Part shown: positions 55,074-63,800 of the stretch, piece after piece
Position numbering within the stretch: position 1 is the first letter of the stretch
How the letters are laid out: every line of letters begins with the position of its first letter
The notes under the pieces: model-generated
Seen by the model: the letters and a program-made list of their open reading frames with translations, nothing else
What the model was told of the DNA's origin: nothing
Database searches by the model: none
Assembly: GCF_023520895.1 (NCBI RefSeq)
Contig: NZ_CP026029.1
Coordinates: forward strand, 992,001-1,056,000
Reading direction: 5' to 3'
Source of the DNA: Paenibacillus sp. PK3_47
Lineage (GTDB): Bacteria; Bacillota; Bacilli; Paenibacillales; Paenibacillaceae
DNA length: 64,000 nucleotides
Position numbers and translations under genes: made by a program

Positions 55074-55363
55074 CGTTTCTCCTCGCTTCCCTTATATCTG
55101 ATCTCCCCGATTATTCCTTCCACAGCCAGCTCCTGGCCGAGAATATTCCGGATCATAAGTCCTTCACCGGTTATCTCCAGGCAGCCCTGCACTAACGCGA
55201 TTGTCAGCTGCCCGGAGGAAAAATGCAGCACACCGCGGTGGTTCTCAATATACAGCTCCTTATTGCCGATCAGGGTGATCCGGGGCATCTCCTGCAGCAC
55301 ATCCTGCGGAAGATCCAGTATCCCGTTTGTCCATCCCCTCAGCCTGCGGCCGATCCGGGTCAT
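55070..55363 (-). CDS. yqfC: Sporulation protein YqfC
   Basis: Small protein of 97 residues of the YqfC/YabP family. Core: LDLPQDVLQEMPRITLIGNKELYIENHRGVLHFSSGQLTIALVQGCLEITGEGLMIRNILGQELAVEGIIGEIRY, an all-beta repeat. YabP relatives take part in late sporulation/coat-related steps. It starts a separate unit behind the terminator at 55468-55516 and has a sigma-E-like promoter about 35 bp upstream. GGGGGAGAAG lies before the ATG. Confidence 0.93.
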   Translation of the reverse strand: MTRIGRRLRGWTNGILDLPQDVLQEMPRITLIGNKELYIENHRGVLHFSSGQLTIALVQGCLEITGEGLMIRNILGQELAVEGIIGEIRYKGSEEKR

Positions 55364-55396
55364 ATGTAGACTTCTCCCCCTTCCTGCCTTCTGTAC

Positions 55397-55425
55397 ACCT
55401 TATGCTGTGAGATCTTTAATTATGA
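55397..55425 (-). promoter_or_regulatory. Sigma-E-like promoter of yqfCD
   Basis: Minus strand: CTCATAAT (-35 ATA at 55423-55421), 16 bp, CATAAGGT (55404-55397), close to the sigma-E pattern ATA-N16-CATAcanT. The start would fall near 55390. Confidence 0.5.
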
Positions 55426-55467
55426 GAAGAACTCAGCGTGCGGCTGCGGTTGCAAAATACCCATAAC

Positions 55468-55516
55468 AAAAAACAGCAGCGAGTCTCCAAATTACGGGGA
55501 CTGGCTGCTGCTGTTG
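55468..55516 (-). terminator. Terminator between the floA-side unit and yqfC
   Basis: Minus-strand arms AACAGCAGCAGC...GTCCCC and GGAGAC...GCTGCTGTT with mismatches, followed by T6. Confidence 0.8.
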
Positions 55517-55555
55517 AATGAGTCTTTGTCACTCTCTGAAATTATGGAACAAGAA

Positions 55556-56185
55556 CTATACGCTACCGCGCCGGGTAGGATGAGGCTGACGGGCACGGGG
55601 AGGGCCCAGAATTTCAGCCCAAACCAGGCCGTTTTGCAAATCCTGACGGCTGGCGGTCAGGCCGGAACGGGCAGCTGAAGCGGCTGCAGACTTGCGGTCA
55701 CTGCCTTTAAGGCTGTCATACTCCCCTGCATGATCCCTGACGGACCGGTCTGCTCCTGCCATACCGTCGAATGCAGCCTCGATCTGCTCCAGCTCGCGCT
55801 GCATCGCTTCTGTACGGGCCTGTATGCCGCCGTCACGCTCATCTGCCTGCTCAAGAGAGAGGCCCTCACCTGTCTCATAATCCGGAGACGGGCTGAAGGG
55901 AGACTCCCTCCAAGGCGGAGCAGCCTCATATTCCCCCTCTTCACCGCGGTTTTCCGAACGCAAGGTTCCTGAAGGGTTTCCTGCCGGGTCCGGAAAGCCG
56001 CTGCCTTTCCCGTCCCTGTCCTGCTCTTTACGCGCCGTCCGGCGCAGAGGACCTGCCTCACCGCCGCCGCCAAAGGTCGGCATGCCGCCGCGCGGGGTTG
56101 TTTTCCCCTTGGCTTTGGATGCTTTATTCATACTGGAAATAATTCCGATGATAATTACCACGGCGATATAAATCAGACTGCTCAT
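55556..56185 (-). CDS. Membrane-anchored, largely disordered protein (yqfB position)
   Basis: Not recognised as a named family; 209 residues. One N-terminal helix (about 4-17, IYIAVVIIIGIISS) anchors a long low-complexity, charged Gly/Pro/Arg/Glu-rich region (about 20-150) with a short helical patch (about 120-142, TEAMQRELEQIEAAF). The end has a conserved-looking LQNGLVWAEILGPPRARQPH. It occupies the position of B. subtilis yqfB beside yqfA/floA, so a role linked to membrane microdomains is an inference only. High GC and low complexity fit rapid divergence. Confidence 0.6.
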   Translation of the reverse strand: MSSLIYIAVVIIIGIISSMNKASKAKGKTTPRGGMPTFGGGGEAGPLRRTARKEQDRDGKGSGFPDPAGNPSGTLRSENRGEEGEYEAAPPWRESPFSPSPDYETGEGLSLEQADERDGGIQARTEAMQRELEQIEAAFDGMAGADRSVRDHAGEYDSLKGSDRKSAAASAARSGLTASRQDLQNGLVWAEILGPPRARQPHPTRRGSV

Positions 56186-56201
56186 GGGAACTCACATCCC
56201 C

Positions 56202-57203
56202 TTATTTATTGGTCGGACGGTTGTTATCATCTCCGTCATTAAGCTTGCCGAGTGACCCGCGCATTTGCGTGTCGGCTTCAATGTTCTTAAGGTTCATGTA
56301 ATCCATTACACCGAGCTGGCCGGCACGCAGCGCTTCAGCCATGGCCAGCGGCACCTGGGATTCCGATTCGACAACAAGCGCCTTCATTTCGACAACCCTT
56401 GCCTTCATTTCCTGCTCATGGGCAACAGCCATCGCTCTGCGTTCCTCGGCTTTGGCCTGGGCAATGCGTTTATCCGCTTCGGCCTGTTCGGTCTGCAGAT
56501 AAGCACCGATATTTTTGCCTACATCCACATCCGCGATATCGATCGAGAGAATTTCAAAAGCCGTACCGGAGTCCAAACCTTTGGACAATACGGTCCGCGA
56601 GATGGAATCCGGGTTTTCCAGCACGTCTTTGTGGGAGTTGCTTGAACCTACTGTCGTAACAATCCCTTCACCGACACGCGCGATGATCGTTTCTTCCCCT
56701 GCACCGCCGACGAGACGGTCAATATTAGCCCGGACGGTAACCCGTGCTTTAACCTTAACCTCAATCCCGTTTCTGGCTACCGCCGCAACGATCGGAGTCT
56801 CGATCACCCGCGGATTAACACTCATCTGCACGGCCAGCAGGACATCACGGCCTGCAAGGTCGATGGCTGCGGCACGCGTGAACTCCAGCGGAATATCCGC
56901 ACGCTGGGCGGCAATCAGCGCATTAACGACCCTGTCCACATTACCGCCGGCCAGATAGTGGCTTTCCAGCTGGTTGATATTAAGTCCAAGCCCCGCTTTT
57001 GTAGCCTTGATCAGCGGATTAACGATCCGGCTTGGAGTAACCCGCCGCAGTCTCATCGCCACAAGGGTAATGATGCTGATTCTGACACCGGCCGCCCATG
57101 CGGAAACCCACAGCATAACCGGGAAAAAACTGAAGAACACGCTCAGCACAATGATCACGACAACCGCGATCAGCAAAATAGGAATCAAAGACGCTTCACC
57201 CAT
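56202..57203 (-). CDS. floA: Flotillin-like protein FloA
   Basis: 333 residues from the ATG at 57203. A membrane hairpin/helix at about 6-50 is followed by the SPFH/flotillin-type domain (about 60-230: [78 protein letters not shown]) and a Glu/Ala-rich region (about 240-300: [41 protein letters not shown]) for oligomerisation. FloA organises functional membrane microdomains. It sits with nfeD downstream of a sigma-W-type promoter. Confidence 0.96.
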   Translation of the reverse strand: MGEASLIPILLIAVVVIIVLSVFFSFFPVMLWVSAWAAGVRISIITLVAMRLRRVTPSRIVNPLIKATKAGLGLNINQLESHYLAGGNVDRVVNALIAAQRADIPLEFTRAAAIDLAGRDVLLAVQMSVNPRVIETPIVAAVARNGIEVKVKARVTVRANIDRLVGGAGEETIIARVGEGIVTTVGSSNSHKDVLENPDSISRTVLSKGLDSGTAFEILSIDIADVDVGKNIGAYLQTEQAEADKRIAQAKAEERRAMAVAHEQEMKARVVEMKALVVESESQVPLAMAEALRAGQLGVMDYMNLKNIEADTQMRGSLGKLNDGDDNNRPTNK

Positions 57204-57256
57204 ACTTTTTTCCAACCTCCGTTACAATAGTCTTTTTATAATCTAAATCGGTTCGA

Positions 57257-58639
57257 TCACTCTGCAGATTCCTTCACCACAACACGTCCGCCTTCAACCT
57301 TTATAACAGAAACCGCTGCACCGGCATCAATAAAGCTGCCCTGTGTCACCACATCGATCCGTTCGCCGCCTACCATGGCTGTTCCAGCAGGGCGAAGCGG
57401 TGTGATGCTGACACCTGAAGCTCCAACCAGGCTCAATTTTTCCTCTACAGGCACAAATCCCATTTCTTTGGTGAGATTGTCCTGCAGGATGAACCTGTTC
57501 CAGATGCCCCTTTCCTTGAAAATCACAACTACCACTGCGATAACGACCGCCGCCGCTGCAAACGCGATCCCAAGGTTAAGAAGTGCATGCGTGTAGCTGA
57601 AAGCAGCCCTTACTACGCCCGCTATCAGGCAGACCGAGCCAAGCAGCCCCAATATGCCGAAGCTGGGGACAAACAGTTCTAACACAAGCATGACAAGCCC
57701 CAGAATAAACAGCAGCCAGGTCTCTGCACCGGCAAAGCCTGCTACATAATTACCGAAGAAGTACAGGGCAAACGCCAGCGTTCCGATAATCCCCGGAGCA
57801 CCAAAACCCGGAACAAGCAGTTCAATGACAATCCCGGCAATCCCGACAAAGAGCAGAATCGTCATCACGACCCGGTTGGTCAGAAAATGCGACAATTTCT
57901 CTGCTCCGGACTGTTCTACGCGAAATATATCGTCTGTCGAATAGCCCAGCCAAGTGATCGCTTCCTCCGGCGTCCCTGCAATATGCTCGGCATAACCGGC
58001 TTTGAGCGCTTCATCACTGCTGAGGGCAATGATCTGTCCCTGTGTCTTGCTTACGCCAAGCTCCGGTTTATCTACAACCAGATTAACATCCATCATCCCG
58101 GCAGCAATATCCGGGTCTCTTCCGTTCAGCATGGCTGCTCCTACCATTTTGGACTTCCAGTAGGATACCAGCTTGGCATCATCCACTTTGTCACCGTTCA
58201 GATCTACCAGCGAGGCCGAACCGATCATGCTTCCCGGCTTCATAATAATGGTATCTGCATTCAGCGCTATGTAGCTTCCCGCAGATGCGGCATCACCCTC
58301 AATATAGGCGGCTACTGGTATTTCGCTGTCTTTTACCATCGTGCCGATCTGTTCAGCTGAAGCCACAAGTCCGCCCGGCGTATCGATTTCCAGCACGATC
58401 AGGGCAGCCCCGTAGCTCTTTGCCTCCTGAAATCCCCGTTCCAGAAAGCTCTGCAGCCCCCGCTCAATCTCCTGTTCCACCGGAATTATAAAAACCGGAC
58501 CGTTAGCGGCTCCTTCAGGTGCTTCAGCCGCACGGGGCGGCGAAGTGCCGGCTCCCGCTTCTGCCGTCAGCGGAATAAATAAAACCAGCAGCAGCAGGGC
58601 AATAACGGATGAAAAGGTTATCTTTCGCAGTCTGTTCAA
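57257..58639 (-). CDS. yqeZ: NfeD family membrane protein with ClpP-like serine protease domain
   Basis: 460 residues of the long NfeD type. A signal peptide (about 1-28, cleavage near AEAG) is followed by a ClpP/SppA-like domain (about 45-230: LEIDTPGGLVASAEQIGTMVKDSEIPVAAYIEGDAASAGSYIALNAD, with the likely catalytic Ser in ASAGS and a Lys near KSKM), four helices (about 250-375) and a C-terminal OB-fold (about 390-455). The start is TTG with GGGAGG nine bases before. NfeD proteins pair with flotillins; floA is the next gene. Confidence 0.93.
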   Translation of the reverse strand: MNRLRKITFSSVIALLLLVLFIPLTAEAGAGTSPPRAAEAPEGAANGPVFIIPVEQEIERGLQSFLERGFQEAKSYGAALIVLEIDTPGGLVASAEQIGTMVKDSEIPVAAYIEGDAASAGSYIALNADTIIMKPGSMIGSASLVDLNGDKVDDAKLVSYWKSKMVGAAMLNGRDPDIAAGMMDVNLVVDKPELGVSKTQGQIIALSSDEALKAGYAEHIAGTPEEAITWLGYSTDDIFRVEQSGAEKLSHFLTNRVVMTILLFVGIAGIVIELLVPGFGAPGIIGTLAFALYFFGNYVAGFAGAETWLLFILGLVMLVLELFVPSFGILGLLGSVCLIAGVVRAAFSYTHALLNLGIAFAAAAVVIAVVVVIFKERGIWNRFILQDNLTKEMGFVPVEEKLSLVGASGVSITPLRPAGTAMVGGERIDVVTQGSFIDAGAAVSVIKVEGGRVVVKESAE

Positions 58640-58686
58640 GCTTTAAAACCTCCCTTCGTCCAAGTATCCCCAGTCATACCCCTTAG

Positions 58687-58712
58687 TACGCCTTCACCGG
58701 CATTACGTTTCA
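58687..58712 (-). promoter_or_regulatory. Sigma-W (ECF)-type promoter of nfeD-floA
   Basis: Minus strand: TGAAAC (58712-58707), exactly 16 bp, CGTA (58690-58687), about 48 bp before the nfeD start. TGAAAC-N16-CGTA is the sigma-W consensus, and the B. subtilis yqeZ operon is a sigma-W target. Confidence 0.8.
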
Positions 58713-58764
58713 AACTTAAACAAAAGGTGCTGCTTATTATGTACCCAAAAAAAGGCTGAAAATG

Positions 58765-58789
58765 AAAAACACCCCTTATACAAGGGGTG
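58765..58789 (-). terminator. Terminator after yqeY
   Basis: Perfect minus-strand stem CACCCCTT / AAGGGGTG with loop GTAT and T5. Confidence 0.9.
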
Positions 58790-58800
58790 CTAGCGTTATA

Positions 58801-59244
58801 TTATTGCAGAAATTGCAGAACCGCCTGGTTCACAAGTTTACCATCGGCGCGACCTTTGACCTTAGGCATCAGTGCGCTCATGACCTTACCCATTTCACTT
58901 TTCGAAGAAGCACCGGTTTCCTGGATGGTCTGCTGTACAATTACTTTAATTTCTTCTTCGGAAAGCTGTTCTGGAAGATACTTAATGATAATCTCGATTT
59001 CTGCCTTCGTACTCGCGGCAAGCTCGTCGCGACCCGCTGATTCAAATTCTTGGAGGGCATCTTTGCGCTGTTTGATTTCACGACTAAGGATATCAAGCAC
59101 TTCGTTGTCGTCTAATGTTCTCTTCAAATCTATTTCAAGATACTTTATCGTAGAACGAACCATTCGAATGGTGGAGAGTGTGAACTTGTCCTTACTCTTC
59201 ATCGCTTGCTTCATATCTTCGTTCAATCGTTCGCTAAGATTCAT
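58801..59244 (-). CDS. yqeY: GatB/YqeY domain protein
   Basis: 147 residues, all helical. It starts NLSERLNEDMKQAMKSKDKFTLSTIRMVRSTIKYLEIDLKR and ends in the GatB-tail-like domain (YLPEQLSEEEIKVIVQQTIQETGASSKSEMGKVMSALMPKVKGRADGKLVNQAVLQFL). Related to the tRNA-binding tail of GatB, but stand-alone function is not proven. It follows rpsU by 15 bp; the pair is conserved. AGGAGG precedes the ATG. Confidence 0.94.
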   Translation of the reverse strand: MNLSERLNEDMKQAMKSKDKFTLSTIRMVRSTIKYLEIDLKRTLDDNEVLDILSREIKQRKDALQEFESAGRDELAASTKAEIEIIIKYLPEQLSEEEIKVIVQQTIQETGASSKSEMGKVMSALMPKVKGRADGKLVNQAVLQFLQ

Positions 59245-59259
59245 GCGTCGGTAATCCTC

Positions 59260-59433
59260 CTAAAACTTTCTCTTACGAGCAGCCTCAGACTTCTTCTTGC
59301 GCTTTACGCTTGGCTTCTCATAATGCTTGCGTTTCTTCACCTCAGCCAAGACACCATCTTTAGCGATGGAACGTTTAAAGCGACGAAGTGCAGCATCAAT
59401 TGTCTCGTTTTTACGAACTTTCGTTTCAGACAC
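59260..59433 (-). CDS. rpsU: 30S ribosomal protein S21
   Basis: 57 residues from GTG at 59433: [26 protein letters not shown] and then [20 protein letters not shown], nearly identical to B. subtilis S21. GGAGGGAGGG lies upstream, an unusually strong double site. The longer open frame to 59493 is not used. S21 binds near the anti-Shine-Dalgarno end of 16S rRNA and helps initiation. Confidence 0.97.
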   Translation of the reverse strand: MSETKVRKNETIDAALRRFKRSIAKDGVLAEVKKRKHYEKPSVKRKKKSEAARKRKF

Positions 59434-59571
59434 CAGTTTTCCCTCCCTCCGACCAGACCGTCCAAGAGCATAACACGGTTCATCAACTTTCATTATAGGT
59501 CAAACCGAAATAGGGTGTCAACCTCCGCGTTATTCTTTTTTCGGGCAGGCGCTCAAAAAATGAACTTCCTG

Positions 59572-59931
59572 CTATGCATGTGAAGATGAAATGCCTACAA
59601 GGGCGCCCAGTTTGGCTCCCCCGATCAGGTGATAATGAAGATGAGGCACGGCTTGTCCGCTGTCCGGTCCGCAGTTGTTGATCAGACGGTAACCCGTCTC
59701 GGCGATTCCCAGCTCTACAGCAATTTGCTGCGCTACGGCATGAATCTCACCGATCAGCGGCAGATCCTCTGCAGTAACATCATTCATTGAAGCGATGAAC
59801 TTCTTCGGGATAATCAGCACATGGACCGGAGCCGCCGGCTGAATATCATGAAATGCCAGAATCCGTTCGTTTTCAAATACTTTTTTGGAAGGAATCGAGC
59901 CTTCAATAATTTTGCTAAAGACGGTTTCCAT
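59572..59931 (-). CDS. HIT family (histidine triad nucleotide-binding) protein
   Basis: 119 residues from the ATG at 59931, with AGGAGG nine bases before. Hint-type: TVFSKIIEGSIPSKKVFENERILAFHDIQPAAPVHVLIIPKKF and the triad QAVPHLHYHLIGG with HxHxH. It hydrolyses adenosine phosphoramidates. The downstream gap to rpsU is 138 bp without a clear hairpin. Precise substrate unknown. Confidence 0.94.
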   Translation of the reverse strand: METVFSKIIEGSIPSKKVFENERILAFHDIQPAAPVHVLIIPKKFIASMNDVTAEDLPLIGEIHAVAQQIAVELGIAETGYRLINNCGPDSGQAVPHLHYHLIGGAKLGALVGISSSHA

Positions 59932-60340
59932 ACAGTGCTTCCTCCTAAAATTTGTGTGGTACACGACTGCTTGATCTACGCCGGAGCAACATTGCCCTGT
60001 AAGCACGCCATGCTAAAAACCCGGCAGGCTGTTATTCATAGTCTTGCAGACTGGCCTTCTTCGCCAAACAAATTAATGTACCCTAATCATACAGGATAAT
60101 TACGGATTGCGAAAGCGAAAGGAAGAAGAACAAACCGCATTGCACAATTTGCTCCGGCAACCCGGCTTCCCTTGTTCATAGTTGAATTCTCGTATGTATT
60201 CGGGGGATCGGCTGTTTTTTTAAGCTATGCAAAACTATATTTGCCCTTTTGTCTGTATTATAGACAGCGCCTGTGGTTGTTATGCTGGTTAGGGCAGATC
60301 GTTACGGCCGATACCTTGATATGAGCGGCAGTGTGGTTTA

Positions 60341-60431
60341 CCGGGCGGAGTGACCTTTGACTGGGTAGCGTAAGCGGAATTGTCCCACCTGAAAGAGAAG
60401 GTGCCGCGTATGTATACAGCGCCCTTTTTTT
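60341..60431 (+). ncRNA. Candidate structured leader/attenuator-like RNA
   Basis: On the + strand, CACCT (60386-60390) can pair with AGGTG (60399-60403), while AGGTGC can instead pair with GCGCCC (60419-60424), which is followed by seven T. The two pairings exclude each other, the layout of an antiterminator/terminator switch. GGGCGG at 60343-60348 could also reach the GCGCCC. No + strand gene follows, so it may be only a small transcript or chance. Confidence 0.25.
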
Positions 60432-60666
60432 AGATGGCTAAGAACGCTCAAAACGGCCCTTTCTGTATCAGATACAGTTTGTTTATACTCTTTAAAGCCG
60501 GTATGGGGATGTGTACACATGGTGCGGGCAGCATCAGATTATTTCAACAATCGAGGCTGTACTATAGATACTGTAAACGAACAAGATAATATAACGATCT
60601 GGATACTAAAACGGAATACTACCGTAATAAAAGGGAAACCACTGCTGTACGGGCATATAAATAGAC

Positions 60667-60779
60667 AAAAAAAAGAAACACCCATAACAGCTTAAAAAGC
60701 TGTTTCGGCGGCGGACGTATGAAAAGGAGTTGCTTCCCCCTCATACGTCCGCCGAGGTGTTTCAAAATGATGTCGGCTT
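60667..60779 (-). ncRNA. Predicted small RNA with three-way junction fold
   Basis: On the minus strand, about 110 nt. P1: GAAACACC (60763-60756 side) with GGTGTTTC (60682-60675). P3: TCGGCGGACGTATGA with TCATACGTCCGCCGCCGA (15 bp, one 3-nt bulge). P2: AACAGCTT / AAGCTGTT with a 3-nt loop. P2 and P3 abut, P3 and P1 abut and only 3 nt join P2 to P1, so the junction is compact. Eight T follow P1 directly. An extended -10 lies at the expected distance. No known family was recognised. It could also be an elaborate sbcC terminator. Confidence 0.5.
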
Positions 60780-60785
60780 AGCTGT

Positions 60786-60794
60786 ATTATAACA
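60786..60794 (-). promoter_or_regulatory. Extended -10 promoter for the predicted small RNA
   Basis: TGTTATAAT on the minus strand (TGn plus perfect TATAAT at 60791-60786); a start near 60779 is expected. No good -35 is seen, as often in extended -10 promoters. Confidence 0.5.
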
Positions 60795-60796
60795 GG

Positions 60797-60838
60797 GGCT
60801 TGATGGTGTATCTGTGATTGACGTCACATCAAACCCCC
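60797..60838 (-). terminator. Hairpin directly after sbcC
   Basis: Minus-strand arms GGGGTTTGATG / CATCAAGCCCC around about 19 nt, with no T run; it may pause or partly end sbcC transcription, or protect the mRNA 3' end. Confidence 0.35.
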
Positions 60839-60842
60839 AGTT

Positions 60843-63800
60843 TCACATTTTTTCCAAAAGAATGCGTGAGCCGCCTCCGCCCTGCTCAGCAGGCACTACA
60901 ATCAGCTTGCGCGGGAGACGTGCCCGAAGCTCGGGTACGTGGCTGATAATACCGACGGACAGCTGATCGTTGTGCAATCTCTCCAAGGATGTAATGACGG
61001 TGTCCAGCAGCTCCGGATCCAGTGTGCCGAAGCCCTCATCCAGGAAGAAGAACTGCAGAGGGTACTGCCCGCGGAGCTGAATCTGGGCGGATAAAGCCAG
61101 TGCCAGCGACAGCGAAGTCAGGAAGGTCTCACCGCCGGATAATGTGGAGACCGGACGCTTCACCCCGCCGTTGCCATCATCGCGGATCACAAAGCCGCCG
61201 CCGGAGTCCACTTCCAGCGCATAACGCTGCTTGCTCAGGAAACGCAGCCGCTGCGAAGCAGCCTGGCATACCTGCATCAGCTGTTCTTCGGCAATATACT
61301 CCACAAAGGCATTGCCGCGGAGAACAGCCTGCAGCTTCGACAACCGGTCCTGCAGCGCGGCATGTCCGGCACGCTGTTCCTCAAGCTCCATCCAGCGGAC
61401 ATGGCGGTGCTGCAGATCCTCCAGGTCACGCTCAGCGCGGGCCCTGCTCTGCAGCGAGCTCTCGTCGTCGTCCTTGCAGGTCTGCAGCGCCTGCTGGCTC
61501 TCCTGCCACTCGGCGTCGCTCAATTCCGCACCGTCCAGCTTCTCTTCAACATTCCGCAGCTGCAGCGTAACTTCAGCTTCATGATCACGGTGCGACCGCA
61601 CACGGGCTGCGGCACTGCTCCGTTCTTCGGGCGACAGTGCTGCCGCTTCAACCTCGGCAGCTGTAGCAAACGGCGAGGAGTTCAGACTCTCCTCCCACTG
61701 CCCAGACGCTGACGCGCAGTGTTCCCGTGCCGACTCTGCCGCCTGAAGGGCGATGGCAGCCTCTTTCACCTCATGCTGCGCTTTTTCTGCAGCCCGTTTG
61801 TGGGCCTGTCTGGTACTGTCCAGGGCCGACTGCAGCTTCTGCAGCTTCTGCTCGCATTCCGCCAGCAAAGCAGCTGCCGGACGGCCGCCTGTCCATTGAT
61901 GCAGGCGCTGCTCCTTCTCATGTTCCAGCGATTCTTTGCCCTCAAGCTGGGCAGACCACTGGACGAGCTCCTTGTCCAGTCCGGCAATCTCCTCCTGCAG
62001 AGCCTGCACAGCAGTACTCTTGTCATCCAGAAATTTAACGCTGATCTCCAGCCTGCCTCTGATCTCCTCTGCCTGCTCATCCTTCGCGAGCATTTCGCGG
62101 TATGCCTTCTCAGCCTCATCCGGGATCAGTTCCGGGAACTGCTGCGCCCATTGTTCCTTCAGCGTGATCAACCGTAAAGACTGCTCTTCCGCCTTGGCGG
62201 CAAGCCCCGCTACCCAGGCAGTTTCGGCTTCGACTGCGGCAGCTTCTTTGTGGCAGAGCTGCTGCACTTCCTGCATGGACCGCTGCCACTCGGCGGCACT
62301 GCGGCGAAGCTCGGCAGAGCGGACCTTGAAGGAAGCAAGCTGTGATTCCAGCGCAGACAATTTGTCCTTGTCAGGGACGTCAGAAGCCTCCGGAGACGCC
62401 GCTGAATGGAGATCACCGCCCTGCTCCACTCCTGCCGCCGCCGGGGTCCTCAGCGAATTGCCCGCTTCATCCTCGCCATAGACCTGCTCCAGCCAAGCCC
62501 CGTCCTGCTCCAGCAGGCTCCGCAGCAGCTGGCGCGTGTCCAGCGCATATCTTTCCAGACTGCGGTTCTCCTGCAGGCTGCGCTGAAGCTCTTCCTGCTC
62601 CCCGCCGTCTGCGCTTAGCGCCGGCGACGGGTGATGTTCACTGCCGCACACCGGACACGGCTGCCCGTCCTGCAGGTCACGGGCAAGCGTAAGCGACAGC
62701 CTGTGCACCTCCAGCTCCTTCAGCGCTGCTTCAAGCCCGGCGCCGCGCTGTTCCAGGCGCGCGGCGGCAGTCCCTGCGGCAGCTTCCGCGGCCCGCAGCT
62801 CCTCCTGGTGCAGCGCGGCCGCGGCGATCTCTCCGCCGCGGGCCGCCTCAAGCGCCTGCCGCCGGCCTTCGGCAGCGGCCAGCCGCGCCTCTGCAGCCGC
62901 GAGCACCGCTGTGCGCTCGCGGCGTTCACGCTCCGCCGTCTCCCCCTGGGAGGTGGCGGAGCGCAGCTCCTGCAGTCTCTGCATCGCTTCCTGCAGAGAC
63001 TGCCGCTCCTGGGAGCGGACCGCAAGCGGCTGCAGGCTCTGCTGCAGCTCTTGCTGGCGCTTTTGGCCCTTGGCCAAAAGCTCACGCTCCCGGTCCATGC
63101 GCTCCCGCCGCGCGGCAAGCCCGCTTGCGGTCTCGTCCCGGCGCGCAAGCACCGCGGCGCGTTCCTTGCGCAGGCCGCCGAGCTCGGCTTCCAGCTCCAG
63201 CGCGCGGCGGTACGTGTCGGCCCCCGAACGGAGGGCCGGCTCTTCCTCGGCCAGCGCAGCCTGCGCGGCGGCCTCGGCTGCCGCCAGTACAGCAGCCTCC
63301 TGCTGTGCAGCTGCAGCTAAAGCTTCCTGGCCCTCCGCCCGGGCCACCCGGTTCTTCCAGGCCTCTTCCGCGCTCCGCCAGGCCTTCAGGGCAGGCAGCC
63401 GCTTTTCGGCTTCGTCTGCCTTGCCCAGCTTCTGCTCCAGCAGCAGGATGCCCTCCTCCTGCCGGAGCAGTTCCTGCCGCTGCAGCTGCCGCCGGGAGCG
63501 CTCCTCCTGCAGCTCGCGGATCTTCGCATAGCGCTCCGCAAGCCGGAGGGCTTCCTCCAGCCTCCTGCGGCATTCCGCAGCATGGCGCACAGCTTCCTTA
63601 AGTCGTTCAGCAGCGGCTTCAACATCGGCTTTGCCTGCGCTGCCAAGTCCCTGCTGCTCTGCTTCAAGCGCACGCAGCGCAGCCTCGTTCTCCTTGACCC
63701 GCCGGCTGAGCTTCAGTGCCAGCTGGTCGCCGTACTGCTCCAGATGAAAGAGCCGCTGGAGCATCTGTCTGCGGTCCACGCCGCGCAGGGACAGAAATTC

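Larger units (their letters stand above)
60007..60842. other. Intergenic region between sbcC and the HIT gene
   Basis: No credible protein gene. Content: a possible attenuator-like RNA with a T7 tail on the + strand (60341-60431), a CTGTATC-A-GATACAG palindrome (about 60462-60476), GTGTACAC palindrome near 60511, AT-rich DNA to 60660, and the structured RNA with promoter and terminator on the minus strand (60667-60791). A short open frame at 60338-60520 has no ribosome site. Confidence 0.6.

Noticed and set aside
60338..60520. 60-codon minus-strand open frame between sbcC and the HIT gene
   Set aside because: No ribosome site, and it overlaps palindromic DNA; composition is not protein-like.
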